Notes under the pieces: model-generated
Database searches by the model: none
Told to the model about the DNA's origin: nothing
The model's input: the letters and a program-made list of their open reading frames with translations, nothing else
Position numbers and translations under genes: made by a program
Part shown: in pieces, positions 17,260-26,644 of the stretch
Numbering within the stretch: the first letter of the stretch is position 1
How the letters are laid out: each line of letters starts with the position of its first letter
Assembly (NCBI RefSeq): GCF_039534915.1
Contig: NZ_BAAAWE010000001.1
Coordinates: 5,394,001-5,458,000 of the forward strand
Direction of reading: 5' to 3'
DNA from: Streptomyces roseofulvus
Lineage (GTDB): Bacteria > Actinomycetota > Actinomycetes > Streptomycetales > Streptomycetaceae
Length of the DNA: 64,000 nucleotides

Positions 17260-18512
17260 GACCCGGGGCGGTCACCGTCGGCGCCGTCCACGGCGCCGCC
17301 CTCCTCCTCGGCGCGGCCGGCCTCGTCCACACCCTCTGGCACGGCCTCGCCGAACCCGGCAACGCCCTCGCCTTCGGCGCCCTCATCGCCCTCGGAGAAC
17401 TGGCCCGCCGGGGCGCCCGCCCCGGAGAACGCGAACCCGCCCCGCTCGCCGCCGCCGGCGCCCTCGCCTACGCCCTGCTCGGCGACGACGCCGGCGCCGC
17501 CACCACCCACGGCGTCCTCCAGATCGTCGCCGTCGTCTGCGCCGGCGGACTCGCCGGCATCGTGCCCCACATCGCCCGCGGCCACGGCCCCGACCTCGAC
17601 CACCTCGCCCGCCGGCTCCTCACCGTCGGCTTCGCCGCCCTCTGCTTCCAGCCGCTCTACAACTCCGGCACCGTCACCGGACACCTCGGCCTCGGCGCCG
17701 CCTACGCCCTCTTCCTGGTCCTCGTCCTCGGACTGACCGGCCTCTGCGACGCCGTCCTCGCCGCCCTCCTGCTCCGCGCCCGCACCGCGTACCCGTACGG
17801 CCCCCTCCTCCGCGACGAACTCCGCGCCCTCCTCGGCATCGGCTCCGCCGTCTGCGCCACCGGCGTCGTCATGGCCCTCGGCGTCGGCGCCGCCGGCCTC
17901 TGGGCGCTGCCCGTCCTCGCCGTACCGCTGCTCCTCACCCAGGTCTCCTTCCGCCGGTACGCGGCCGTCCGCACCGTCAACCGGCAGACCATCGCCTCCC
18001 TCGCCCGGGCGACCGAGATCGCCGGCTGCACCCCGCCCGGCCACGCCCGCCGGGTCGCCGCCCTCTCCACCGCCGTCGGCCGCGAGCTGGGCCTCGGCGG
18101 CGCCGAGCTGGCCGTCCTGGAGTACGCCGCCCTCATGCACGACATCGGACAGCTCTCCCTCGTCGACCCCGTCGCAGGCGGCGCCACCGCCCTCCTCCCC
18201 GCCGACCAGCAGCGCCGCATCGCCCTCCTCGGCGGCGAGGTCGTCCGCATGACCGGCGTCCCCTCCGCCGTCGCCCAGGTCGTCGAGCGGCAGGCCGACC
18301 CGTACCGCGAGCAGCCGCAGGCCGCCCGGATCGTCCGCGCCGTGAACGCCTACGACGACCTCGCCGGGGAGGACGCGGCCGCCGCCCTGGAGGCCCTGGA
18401 GCTGCTCCGGCTCGGCACCGCCCGGGACTACCACCCCGAGGTCGTCGCCTGCCTGGCCAGGGTCCTGGCCCGCGGCGGAACCCCTGGGGTGACCTCGGTC
18501 CCCACGGGGTAA
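17256..18512 (+). CDS. membrane protein with degenerate HD-GYP-like domain
   Basis: 418 residues. Six or so membrane segments occupy the first ~230 residues, then an HD-like domain. It keeps HARRVAAL and the LMHDIGQL (HD) core, but the region equivalent to HHHERxDGSGYP reads QADPYRE, so the GYP signature and two metal ligands are lost. It is translationally coupled (ATGA) to the intact HD-GYP gene before it and looks like a diverged paralogue. I infer a regulatory or partner role rather than catalysis. Confidence 0.75.
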   Translation: MRPGAVTVGAVHGAALLLGAAGLVHTLWHGLAEPGNALAFGALIALGELARRGARPGEREPAPLAAAGALAYALLGDDAGAATTHGVLQIVAVVCAGGLAGIVPHIARGHGPDLDHLARRLLTVGFAALCFQPLYNSGTVTGHLGLGAAYALFLVLVLGLTGLCDAVLAALLLRARTAYPYGPLLRDELRALLGIGSAVCATGVVMALGVGAAGLWALPVLAVPLLLTQVSFRRYAAVRTVNRQTIASLARATEIAGCTPPGHARRVAALSTAVGRELGLGGAELAVLEYAALMHDIGQLSLVDPVAGGATALLPADQQRRIALLGGEVVRMTGVPSAVAQVVERQADPYREQPQAARIVRAVNAYDDLAGEDAAAALEALELLRLGTARDYHPEVVACLARVLARGGTPGVTSVPTG

Positions 18513-18592
18513 CCCATGGGTAATGAGCGCGCGTCCGACCCGGCATGGTTGGATGCGAACAAGAGGGTGAAGCGACCGGGCAGGCGGGAATC

Positions 18593-19573
18593 GTGAGGAT
18601 CTTCGGGAAGGTACGGCATCGGCCCTCCGCCTCGTGGCGGCAGGCCACCGACCGGGCGTTCACGCTGATCGGCGACGGACGGTACGAGGACGCGGGCGCG
18701 CTGCTCACCCGGGCGGCCGATCTGGAGCCCTGGCTCTCCGAGTCCTGGTTCAACCTGGCGCTGCTCCACAAGTTCCGGCACGACTGGGAGCAGGCCCGCG
18801 CCGCCGGACTGCGGGCCGTGGCCCTGCTCGACAAGGAGACCGGCGCCCCCGACTGGTGGAACGTCGGCATCGCCGCCACCGCCCTCCAGGACTGGCCGCT
18901 GGCCCGCCGTGCCTGGCAGGCGTACGGCCTGAAGGTCCCCGGAGCCTCCTCCGCCACCGGCGAACCCGCCGGGATGGAGCTCGGCAGCGCCGCCGTGCGG
19001 CTCTCGCCGGAGGGCGAGGCCGAGGTGGTGTGGGGCCGCAGGCTCGACCCGGCCCGCATCGAGGTGCTCTCCATCCCGCTGCCGTCCTCCGGCCGCCGCT
19101 GGGGCGAGGTCGTCCTCCACGACGGCGTCCCGAACGGCGAGCGGACCACCACCGCCGGCCCCTCCTACCCGGTCTTCGACGAGATCGAGCTGTGGGCCCC
19201 GTCGCCCGTCCCCACCTGGGTCGTCCTCCTGGAGGCGGCCACCGAGGCGGACCGGGACGCCCTGGAGCAGCTGGCCGCCGAGGCGGGCTTCGCCGCCGAG
19301 GACTGGTCGTCGTCGGTACGGCTCCTCTGCCGGGCCTGCTCCGAGTCGACCATGCCCAGCGCCGAGGGCGAGGGCGACCACGTCGACCCGCACGACCACA
19401 GCGAGCCCGGCCACCCCGGACCGCTCGGCCACCGCTCGCCCGGCGAACTGTGGGTGCCCGAGCGCGAGTGCGGCATCGCCGCCCCGGCCGACCTGGTCCG
19501 CGGCCTCCTCGACGGCTGGGTCGCCGACAGCCCCGACAGCCGGGAATGGCGCGATCTCGAAGAGGTCTGCTGA
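18593..19573 (+). CDS. tetratricopeptide-containing protein of unknown function
   Basis: 326 residues. An N-terminal TPR-like pair (AFTLIGDGRYEDAGALLTRA and a WFNLALLHKF repeat) is followed by a domain with EVLSIPLPSSGRRWGEVVLHDG and a Cys-containing segment (LLCRACSES). A His/Asp/Glu-rich stretch near residues 260-280 could bind metal. GTG 18593 is chosen because conservation seems to begin at RIFGK; there is an ATG 48 bases upstream. No catalytic motif was seen. It lies 67 bases before def and is possibly co-transcribed. Confidence 0.7.
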   Translation: MRIFGKVRHRPSASWRQATDRAFTLIGDGRYEDAGALLTRAADLEPWLSESWFNLALLHKFRHDWEQARAAGLRAVALLDKETGAPDWWNVGIAATALQDWPLARRAWQAYGLKVPGASSATGEPAGMELGSAAVRLSPEGEAEVVWGRRLDPARIEVLSIPLPSSGRRWGEVVLHDGVPNGERTTTAGPSYPVFDEIELWAPSPVPTWVVLLEAATEADRDALEQLAAEAGFAAEDWSSSVRLLCRACSESTMPSAEGEGDHVDPHDHSEPGHPGPLGHRSPGELWVPERECGIAAPADLVRGLLDGWVADSPDSREWRDLEEVC

Positions 19574-19640
19574 GCCTTCCGCCCCGGCCCCGTAGGCTGT
19601 CCCCTGACGGAATCGGGTTTTCAGGAAGGCGCGGCGGCAC

Positions 19641-20291
19641 ATGGCGCAGCAGGAGACGGGCGAGCAGATCTTCACGGGCTACGCCCTGGACGACGACGGC
19701 TACATCGTGGACACGGAGGACTGCGAGGCGCGCGAGCTCGCCCACCGTGAGCGCGGCACCTCCCGTCCGATCACGGTCGTCGGCAACCCGGTGCTCCACC
19801 ACGAGTGCAAGGACGTCACCGAGTTCGGCCCCGAACTCGCGGCGCTGGTCGACGACATGTTCGCCAGCCAGAAGACCGCCGAGGGCGTCGGCCTCGCCGC
19901 CAACCAGATCGGCGTCGGCCTGAAGGTCTTCGTCTACGACTGCCCCGACGACGAGGGCGTCCGCCACACCGGCCACGTGGTCAACCCGGTGCTCCAGGAG
20001 CTGCCGGCCGACCGCCGCCACCTCGACGACTCCAACGAGGGCTGCCTCTCGGTCCCCACCGCCTACGCGGAGCTGGCCCGTCCGGACTTCGCCGAGGTCC
20101 ACGGCCAGGACCTGCACGGCAACCCCATCAAGGTCCGCGGCACCGGCTACTTCGCCCGCTGCCTCCAGCACGAGACGGACCACCTGTACGGCTTCCTGTA
20201 CATCGACAAGCTCTCCAAGCGCGACCGCAAGGACGCCCTCCGCCAGATGGCCGAAGGCACCCCGCGCTACCCGGTCGTCCCCAACGACTGA
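19641..20291 (+). CDS. def: peptide deformylase
   Basis: 216 residues with all three deformylase motifs: GVGLAANQIG (82-91), EGCLS (133-137) and QHETDHLYG (176-184), which supply the metal ligands Cys136, His177 and His181. The enzyme removes the N-formyl group of nascent proteins. The N-terminus is about 40 residues longer than compact bacterial deformylases and acidic. A -10-like TAGGCT at about 19591 would give a 40-base leader. Confidence 0.95.
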   Translation: MAQQETGEQIFTGYALDDDGYIVDTEDCEARELAHRERGTSRPITVVGNPVLHHECKDVTEFGPELAALVDDMFASQKTAEGVGLAANQIGVGLKVFVYDCPDDEGVRHTGHVVNPVLQELPADRRHLDDSNEGCLSVPTAYAELARPDFAEVHGQDLHGNPIKVRGTGYFARCLQHETDHLYGFLYIDKLSKRDRKDALRQMAEGTPRYPVVPND

Positions 20292-20310
20292 CCGGCCCCG
20301 GCCACGCCGA

Positions 20311-20341
20311 AGGGCCCCGCACTCGTGGAGTGCGGGGCCCT
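20311..20341. terminator. bidirectional stem-loop between def and nrdB
   Basis: A perfect 14-bp stem with a GTG loop between two convergent genes. It can serve both directions. Confidence 0.8.
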
Positions 20342-20359
20342 CTCGCGTATCCGGACGGC

Positions 20360-21373
20360 CTAGAAGTCCTCGTCCAGGTCGACCGTGCCCTCGACCGCCA
20401 CCTGGTAGGCGGACGGGCGGCGCTCGAAGAAGTTGGTGAGTTCCTGGACGCCCTGGAGCTCCATGAAGGCGAACGGGTTCTCGGAGCCGTAGACCGGGGG
20501 GAAGCCGAGGCGCTGGAGGCGCTGGTCGGCGACGCACTGGAGGTACTCGCGCATCGACTCGGTGTTCATGCCCGGCAGGCCGTCGCCGCACAGGTCGCGG
20601 CCGAACTGGAGCTCCGCCTCGACGGCCTCCTTCAGCATGTCCGTGACCTGCTGCTGGAGGGCGTCGTCGAAGAGCTCCGGCTCCTCCTTGCGGACGGTGT
20701 CCACGACCTCGAAGGCGAAGTTCATGTGCATGGTCTCGTCGCGGAAGACCCAGTTGGTGCCGGTCGCCAGGCCGTGCAGCAGGCCGCGCGAGCGGAACCA
20801 GTAGACGTACGCGAAGGCGCCGTAGAAGAACAGGCCCTCGATGCAGGCGGCGAAGCAGATCAGGTTGAGCAGGAAGCGGCGGCGGTCGGCGGCCGTCTCC
20901 AGCTTCTCGATCTTCTCGACGGAATCCATCCACGTGAAGCAGAACTGCGCCTTCTCGCGGATGGAGGGGATGTTCTCGACGGCCGCGAAGGCCGCCGCCC
21001 GGTCGTCCGGGTCGGGCAGGTAGGTGTCCAGGAGGGTCAGGTAGAACTGGACGTGCACGGCCTCCTCGAAGAGCTGACGGCTCAGGTAGAGCCGCGCCTC
21101 GGGGGAGTTGATGTGCTTGTAGAGCGTCAGGACCAGGTTGTTCGCCACGATCGAGTCGCCCGTCGCGAAGAACGCGACGAGCCGGCCGATCATGTGCTGC
21201 TCGCCGGGGGTGAGCTTGGCGAGGTCGGCGACGTCCGAGTGGAGGTCGACCTCCTCGACGGTCCAGGTGTTCTTGATGGCGTCCCGGTACCGCTCGTAGA
21301 AGTCCGGGTAGCGCATCGGGCGGAGCGTCAGCTCGAAGCCCGGGTCCAGGAGGTTCTTCTTCTCGGTACTCAT
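20360..21373 (-). CDS. nrdB: class Ia ribonucleotide reductase small subunit (R2)
   Basis: 337 residues. Di-iron ligands appear as EEAVH, CIEGLFF and DETMH. The radical Tyr sits four residues after the first ligand His (H-V-Q-F-Y), as in E. coli Tyr122. The acidic C-terminal tail (DLDEDF) is the usual docking peptide for the large subunit. Start and nrdA stop overlap as TGATG. The protein generates the tyrosyl radical for dNTP synthesis and needs oxygen. No regulator gene follows nrdB: the next gene, def, is convergent. Confidence 0.95.
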   Translation of the reverse strand: MSTEKKNLLDPGFELTLRPMRYPDFYERYRDAIKNTWTVEEVDLHSDVADLAKLTPGEQHMIGRLVAFFATGDSIVANNLVLTLYKHINSPEARLYLSRQLFEEAVHVQFYLTLLDTYLPDPDDRAAAFAAVENIPSIREKAQFCFTWMDSVEKIEKLETAADRRRFLLNLICFAACIEGLFFYGAFAYVYWFRSRGLLHGLATGTNWVFRDETMHMNFAFEVVDTVRKEEPELFDDALQQQVTDMLKEAVEAELQFGRDLCGDGLPGMNTESMREYLQCVADQRLQRLGFPPVYGSENPFAFMELQGVQELTNFFERRPSAYQVAVEGTVDLDEDF

Positions 21374-23745
21374 CACTGGCAGGCCTCGCAGGACTCGGGG
21401 TTCTCAAGGGAGCAGGCGATCGCGTCCGCGTCGGGGGTCGCCTGCTGGACGGGGATCGGGGCTGCGGCCTGGGCGGCGCGGGCGATCCGGGTCGCCGGGC
21501 GGGAGCGCAGGTAGTACGTCGTCTTCAGGCCCTGCCTCCAGGCGTACGCGTACATCGACGACAGCTTGCCGATGGTGGGCGTCTCCATGAACAGGTTCAG
21601 GGACTGCGACTGGTCGAGGAACGGCGTGCGCGCCGCGGCCATGTCGATGAGCCCGCGCTGCGGGATCTCCCAGGCCGTCCGGTACAGCTCGCGCACCTCG
21701 GCCGGGACCCAGCTGAAGCCGGCCACCGAGCCGTTGGCGTCGCGCAGCGCCTCGCGGGTCTGCGCGTCCCACACGCCGAGCCGCTTCAGCTCGGCGACCA
21801 GGTACGAGTTGACCTGGAGGAACTCGCCGGACAGCGTCTCGCGCTTGAACAGGTTGGAGACCTGCGGCTCGATGCACTCGTAGACGCCGGCGATCGAGGC
21901 GATCGTCGCGGTCGGCGCGATGGCGAGGAGCAGGGAGTTGCGCATGCCGACGGCGGCGATCCGCTCGCGCAGCGCCGCCCAGCGCTCCGGCCAGTTCAGC
22001 TCGACGTCGTAGTGGTCGGGGTGCAGCACGCCCCGGGCCGCGCGGGTCTTCTCCCAGGCGGGGAGCGGGCCGTTGCGCTCGGCGAGGTCGGCGGACGCCT
22101 CGTACGCGGCGAGCATGATCCGCTCGGCGATCTTCGTGGACAGCGCCTTCGCCTCGGCGGAGTCGAAGGGCAGCCGCAGCTTGAAGAAGACGTCCTGGAG
22201 GCCCATCGCGCCCAGGCCGACCGGGCGCCAGCGGGCGTTGGAGTTCCCGGCCTGCTCGGTCGGGTAGAAGTTGATGTCGACGACCCGGTCGAGGAAGGTG
22301 ACGGCCGTGCGGACCGTGTCGTCCAGGCGGGCCCAGTCGATGCCCTGGATCTCGGGGTGGACGAAGGCGCCCAGGTTGATCGAGCCGAGGTTGCAGACGG
22401 CCGTCTCGCCGTCGTTCGTGACCTCGATGATCTCGGTGCAGAGGTTGGAGGAGTGGACGACCGTGCCGGGCTCCGCGGTCTGGTTGGCCGTACGGTTCGA
22501 GGCGTCCTTGAAGGTCATCCAGCCGTTGCCGGTCTGGGCCAGGGTCCGCATCATCCGGCCGTACAGGTCGCGGGCCGGGATGGTCCGGCGGGCCAGGCCC
22601 TTCGCCTCGGCGGCGCGGTAGGCGGCGTCGAACTCCTCGCCCCACAGGTCGACCAGCTCGGGCACGTCGGCGGGGGAGAACAGCGACCACTCGGCGTCGG
22701 CGTCGACCCGGCGCATGAACTCGTCCGGGATCCAGTGGGCGAGGTTCAGGTTGTGGGTGCGGCGGGCGTCCTCGCCGGTGTTGTCGCGGAGCTCCAGGAA
22801 CTCCTCGATGTCCGCGTGCCAGGTCTCCAGGTAGACGGCGGCGGCGCCCTTGCGGCGGCCGCCCTGGTTCACGGCGGCGACCGAGGCGTCGAGCGTCTTC
22901 AGGAACGGCACGATGCCGTTGGAGTGCCCGTTGGTGCCGCGGATCAGCGAACCGCGCGAGCGGATCCGCGAGTAGGAGAGGCCGATGCCGCCCGCGTGCT
23001 TCGACAGGCGCGCGACCTGGTGGTAGCGGTCGTAGATCGAGTCCAGCTCGTCCTGCGGGGAGTCCAGGAGGTAGCAGGAGGACATCTGCGGGTGGCGGGT
23101 GCCGGAGTTGAAGAGCGTGGGGGAGGAGGGCAGGTAGTCGAGCCGGCTCATCAGCCCGTACAGCGCCGCCACCTCGTCCAGGGCGCGGACCGAGTCGTCC
23201 TCGGCGAGGCCGGCCGCGACCCGGAGCATGAAGTGCTGCGGGGTCTCGATCACCTTGCGGGTGATCGGGTGGCGCAGCAGGTAGCGGGAGTACAGCGTCC
23301 GCAGGCCGAAGTAGCCGAAGCGGTCGTCGGCGGCCGGGTCGATCAGCGCGTCGAGGCGGGCGGCGTGCCGCGTGACGAAGTCGGCGGTGCGGTCGGCGAT
23401 CAGGCCCTCGCGGTGGCCGGTGGCGACCGAGGCGGAGAAGGAGACCGCGCCCTGCCCGGCCGCCTCCTCGGCGATCGTGATCGTGAGCAGGCGGGCGGCG
23501 AGCCGGGAGTAGGCCGGGTCCTCGGAGATGAGACCGGCGGCGGCCTCGGTGGCCAGTTCGCGCAGCTCCGCCTCGTCCGAACCGGCGTGCCGGCCGCGCA
23601 GCGCGGCGGCGGCGACCCGGCCGGGGTCGGTGTCGGTGAGGTCGGCGGTGAGGTCGGTCAGGGTCCGCAGCAGTACGGTCCCGGGGCCGTCGCTCTCGAT
23701 CGCGGCGGCCTCGGCGGCTGACGGACCCGCAGGCGCGATGGTCAC
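21373..23745 (-). CDS. nrdA: class Ia ribonucleotide reductase large subunit
   Basis: 790 residues. Active-site cysteines are visible in MSSCYLL, SSNLCTEI and AVCNLGS, and the C-terminal redox pair in SCEACQ. I see no ATP-cone motif at the N-terminus, so dATP feedback through that domain is probably absent. GTG at 23745 is chosen: GGGAGAG lies seven bases upstream and the family similarity starts nearby. It is coupled to nrdB. The preceding leader carries a cobalamin riboswitch. Confidence 0.95.
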   Translation of the reverse strand: MTIAPAGPSAAEAAAIESDGPGTVLLRTLTDLTADLTDTDPGRVAAAALRGRHAGSDEAELRELATEAAAGLISEDPAYSRLAARLLTITIAEEAAGQGAVSFSASVATGHREGLIADRTADFVTRHAARLDALIDPAADDRFGYFGLRTLYSRYLLRHPITRKVIETPQHFMLRVAAGLAEDDSVRALDEVAALYGLMSRLDYLPSSPTLFNSGTRHPQMSSCYLLDSPQDELDSIYDRYHQVARLSKHAGGIGLSYSRIRSRGSLIRGTNGHSNGIVPFLKTLDASVAAVNQGGRRKGAAAVYLETWHADIEEFLELRDNTGEDARRTHNLNLAHWIPDEFMRRVDADAEWSLFSPADVPELVDLWGEEFDAAYRAAEAKGLARRTIPARDLYGRMMRTLAQTGNGWMTFKDASNRTANQTAEPGTVVHSSNLCTEIIEVTNDGETAVCNLGSINLGAFVHPEIQGIDWARLDDTVRTAVTFLDRVVDINFYPTEQAGNSNARWRPVGLGAMGLQDVFFKLRLPFDSAEAKALSTKIAERIMLAAYEASADLAERNGPLPAWEKTRAARGVLHPDHYDVELNWPERWAALRERIAAVGMRNSLLLAIAPTATIASIAGVYECIEPQVSNLFKRETLSGEFLQVNSYLVAELKRLGVWDAQTREALRDANGSVAGFSWVPAEVRELYRTAWEIPQRGLIDMAAARTPFLDQSQSLNLFMETPTIGKLSSMYAYAWRQGLKTTYYLRSRPATRIARAAQAAAPIPVQQATPDADAIACSLENPESCEACQ

Positions 23746-23884
23746 GTGGGGGCTCTCCCTCGCTCGGCCCGGGGCCACGGCGGGGGAGGGGCGGGCGGGC
23801 GCATCCGTACGCGCGGAAGCGCCCGCGTCCACCGGCCCATTCCGCGAGGCCCGGACGTCGTCGGCACCCGGAACGGACGGACCG

Positions 23885-23995
23885 GGCGCACTGCGCGCAG
23901 GTGCTCGGACTCGCCGCGTGCGGAAAGGGCACGAAGCACACCGTTGCGGGACAGTTCCGGATTCGCACCGGATTCCCCTGCGGCGACAGCGAGGA
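23885..23995 (-). promoter_or_regulatory. cobalamin (B12) riboswitch controlling nrdAB
   Basis: On the minus strand the core reads GGGGAATCCGGTGCGAATCC, then CTGTCCCGCAACGGTG, then the B12-box-like GAGTCCGAGCACCTGC. These are the conserved elements of the coenzyme B12 riboswitch in the right order. It lies about 140 bases before the nrdA start. In Streptomyces, B12 represses the oxygen-dependent reductase in this way in favour of the B12-dependent class II enzyme. Confidence 0.93.
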
Positions 23996-24002
23996 CGAGC
24001 AT

Positions 24003-24040
24003 ACATGTGGGGGGCGCCGATCGCGGCACCCCCCACATGT
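24003..24040 (-). terminator. long inverted repeat downstream of the GNAT gene
   Basis: ACATGTGGGGGG pairs with CCCCCCACATGT around a smaller GCCG/CGGC stem and ATCG loop. It lies 24 bases past the GNAT stop and just before the nrdAB leader, so it may insulate the riboswitch from read-through. Confidence 0.75.
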
Positions 24041-24063
24041 TGTGTCCCCGGTCGCTCCCGTCG

Positions 24064-24567
24064 TCAGAGTTCCAGGGCGAGGACGAGCAGCGGCGAGAGC
24101 CCGGGCACCGGGCTCCAGTCCCGTTCGGGCAGCCGGGTGAAGCCGATCCGCCGGTAGATCCGGTGCGCTTCGGCCATCCGGTCCTGGGTGGAGAGCACCA
24201 GCCGGGAGCAGCCGTCGAGGGCCCGGGCGCGTTCGACGCAGGCCCGGACGAGCGCCTCGCCGACCCCCCGGCCGCGGGCCGCGCGGGCGACGGCGAGGAG
24301 CCGGAACTCGGCCTCGCCCGGGCCGGCGATGTCCGCCCACTCGCCGCCGCCGGCGGTGAAGGTCACCCCGCCGAGCAGCCGGCCGTCGCCGTCGACGGCG
24401 ACCAGCACCTCGGCCTCGACGGCCCGCCGGGCCACGTCCTTCATCACCGGCAGGTAGTCGTCGTCCTCGCCGAAGGTGAGGTGTCCGTCGTCGAGGTAGG
24501 CCCGCGCGGTGATCTCGCCGAGTTCCTCGTACTCCTCGGGCCGCACGGCCCTGATCGTGAAGTCCAT
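24064..24567 (-). CDS. GNAT-family N-acetyltransferase
   Basis: 167 residues of the GNAT fold. Motif A for acetyl-CoA binding is RAARGRGVGEALV, following FRLLAVA; the C-terminal HRIYRRIGF is typical motif B. The acceptor is unknown. ATG 24567 has a plausible ribosome site. It lies alone on the minus strand between the symporter terminator and the nrdAB leader. Confidence 0.85.
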   Translation of the reverse strand: MDFTIRAVRPEEYEELGEITARAYLDDGHLTFGEDDDYLPVMKDVARRAVEAEVLVAVDGDGRLLGGVTFTAGGGEWADIAGPGEAEFRLLAVARAARGRGVGEALVRACVERARALDGCSRLVLSTQDRMAEAHRIYRRIGFTRLPERDWSPVPGLSPLLVLALEL

Positions 24568-24593
24568 GCGGGGCAGTCTGCCGGGGCGGACGG

Positions 24594-24628
24594 GCGAGGG
24601 CCCGGGGTTTTCCGCCCCGGGCCCTCGC
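24594..24628 (-). terminator. stem-loop after the SSS symporter operon
   Basis: A perfect 14-bp stem (GCGAGGGCCCGGGG and complement) with a TTTTCCG loop, 29 bases after the symporter stop. Confidence 0.8.
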
Positions 24629-24656
24629 CGTCGTCCGTCTTCTCCGTACCGCCGGA

Positions 24657-26282
24657 TCAGTGCGTCCCGGCCCCGACCTTCGGGAGCTCCGTGCTGACCC
24701 CGGCGTCGCCTGCGTCGGCCGTGTAGTCGGACGGGGAGGTCTCGTCGACGCCCTCGGGTGCCTTGACGGCCTTGAGGACGAAGGTGAGGACCACCGTCAC
24801 CACGACGTTGAGGACGAAGGCGGTGAGACCGATGTAGCCGATCTCGCCGATGCCGGGGATCTCGGCGGAGGAGCCGCCGAAGTGCTTCTGGGTCGGGCTG
24901 GCGACGCCGTACGCGGCGGCGGTGCCGTAGACCATGCCGACGGCCCAGCCGGCGAGCAGCGCCCAGCGGTGGAACCAGCGGGTGAACAGGCCGCCGACGA
25001 GGGCCGGGAAGGTCTGCAGGATCCAGATGCCGCCGAGCAGCTGGAAGTTGATCGCGACGGTCTTGTCCATGGTGAGGACGAAGGCGAGCGCGCCGACCTT
25101 GACCAGCAGCGAGACCAGCTTGGAGACCTTGGTCTCCTGCTCCGGGGTGGCGTCCTTCTTGAGGAAGTCCTTGTAGATGTTGCGGGTGAAGAGGTTGGCG
25201 GCGGCGATCGACATGATCGCGGCGGGGACGAGCGCGCCGATGCCGATCGCGGCGAAGGCGACGCCCGCGAACCAGTCCGGGAACATGTTCTCGAAGAGCT
25301 GCGGGATGGCGAGCTGGCCGTTGGCGACCTTGACCCCGGCGGCGATCGCCATGAAGCCGAGCAGCGCGAGCAGGCCCAGCATCAGCGAGTACAGCGGCAG
25401 GATCGTGGTGTTGCGGCGGATGACCTCGCGGCTCTTGGAGGACAGGGTCGCCGTGATCGAGTGCGGGTACATGAAGAGCGCGAGCGCCGAGCCGAGCGCG
25501 AGCGTCGCGTACGTCCACTGGCCGGCCTCGCCCGGCACCAGGGCGCCGCGCGGCTTGTCGGTGGCCGGGTTGACCGTCGCGTACGCCTCGCCGGCCTTGG
25601 CGAAGATCTCGTCGAAGCCGCCGAGCTTGATCGGGATGTAGATGATCGCCACCGCGATGACGAGGTAGATCAGGGTGTCCTTGACGAACGCGATGAGCGC
25701 CGGGGCGCGCAGGCCCGAGGAGTAGGTGTACGCGGCGAGCACGCCGAAGGCGATGAGCAGCGGCAGGTCCTTGATGAACCAGTGGGTGTTCTCGCCGCCG
25801 CCGACGCCCATCACGTCCAGGACGGCCTGGATGCCGACGAGCTGGAGCGCGATGTACGGCATCGTGGCGAGGATGCCGGTGACCGCCACCGCGAGCGACA
25901 GGCCCTTGGAACCGAAGCGGCCGCGGACGAAGTCGGAGGTGGTGACGTATCCGTGCTTGTGCGAGACCGACCAGAGGCGCGGCAGGAAGGTGAAGATCAG
26001 CGGGTAGACCAGGATGGTGTACGGGACGGCGAAGAAGCCGGCCGCGCCCGCCGCGTAGATCGCGGCGGGGACGGCGACGAAGGTGTACGCCGTGTAGAGG
26101 TCGCCGCCGAGCAGGAACCAGGTGACCCAGGTGCCGAACGAGCGGCCGCCCAGGCCCCATTCGTCGAGGCTGTTCTCGTTCTCGGCCTTGCGCCACTTGG
26201 AGGCGAGGAAGCCCATGACCGTGACGGCCAGGAAGAAGAAGACGAAGACGCCGAGCGCCACGCCGTTGACGCCGTCCTTCAT
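24657..26282 (-). CDS. sodium:solute symporter (SSS family), monocarboxylate permease-like
   Basis: 541 residues with about 13 transmembrane helices and the SSS signature regions (FLLGGDLYTAYTF near the N-terminus and GIGALVPAAIMSIAAANLFTRN in the middle). Together with a small DUF3311 partner encoded directly before it, it resembles MctP-type monocarboxylate (lactate, pyruvate, acetate) importers. The substrate is inferred from that pairing. The start overlaps the upstream stop by 4 bases. Confidence 0.85.
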   Translation of the reverse strand: MKDGVNGVALGVFVFFFLAVTVMGFLASKWRKAENENSLDEWGLGGRSFGTWVTWFLLGGDLYTAYTFVAVPAAIYAAGAAGFFAVPYTILVYPLIFTFLPRLWSVSHKHGYVTTSDFVRGRFGSKGLSLAVAVTGILATMPYIALQLVGIQAVLDVMGVGGGENTHWFIKDLPLLIAFGVLAAYTYSSGLRAPALIAFVKDTLIYLVIAVAIIYIPIKLGGFDEIFAKAGEAYATVNPATDKPRGALVPGEAGQWTYATLALGSALALFMYPHSITATLSSKSREVIRRNTTILPLYSLMLGLLALLGFMAIAAGVKVANGQLAIPQLFENMFPDWFAGVAFAAIGIGALVPAAIMSIAAANLFTRNIYKDFLKKDATPEQETKVSKLVSLLVKVGALAFVLTMDKTVAINFQLLGGIWILQTFPALVGGLFTRWFHRWALLAGWAVGMVYGTAAAYGVASPTQKHFGGSSAEIPGIGEIGYIGLTAFVLNVVVTVVLTFVLKAVKAPEGVDETSPSDYTADAGDAGVSTELPKVGAGTH

Positions 26283-26533
26283 CGCGCGTCACCTCCCTTG
26301 CGGGCGCGCTGGTCGCGCTGCCACAGCTTGTACGCGACCATCGTGAGCGCGGTGGAGACCAGCACCCAGAGCATCTGGTACCAGTAGAAGAACGGGATGC
26401 CGGCGAAGAGGGGTTCGACCTTCGCGTAGGAACTCACCCAGAGCATCGCCACGAACGGGGCGAGCAGGCAGAGTCCGATGACGACTCTGATCGGCGTGAT
26501 GACCGGTTGTTTCCCGGTTGTGGCTTCTGACAT
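26279..26533 (-). CDS. DUF3311 small membrane protein, symporter partner
   Basis: 84 residues with two transmembrane helices (VIGLCLLAPFVAMLW and MLWVLVSTALTMVAY) and a basic C-terminus. DUF3311 proteins are found next to SSS symporters and are probably accessory subunits. ATG 26533 is chosen because the longer frame is Arg/Pro-rich and not family-like. It is coupled to the symporter. Confidence 0.8.
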   Translation of the reverse strand: MSEATTGKQPVITPIRVVIGLCLLAPFVAMLWVSSYAKVEPLFAGIPFFYWYQMLWVLVSTALTMVAYKLWQRDQRARKGGDAR

Positions 26534-26644
26534 GGCGCGTACGTCCCCTTGCTGATCACCGGTTAATGCCGAGGAAATGTAGGGGACCTGGCGGCTGCGC
26601 GGAACCCCCGTCCGTCTCACGGACGGCGGGGGCGTCCGGTTCAT

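Noticed and set aside
23746..24063. NrdR boxes before nrdAB
   Set aside because: ACATGT-type sequences there belong to the terminator-like inverted repeat; no paired 16-base NrdR boxes were found.
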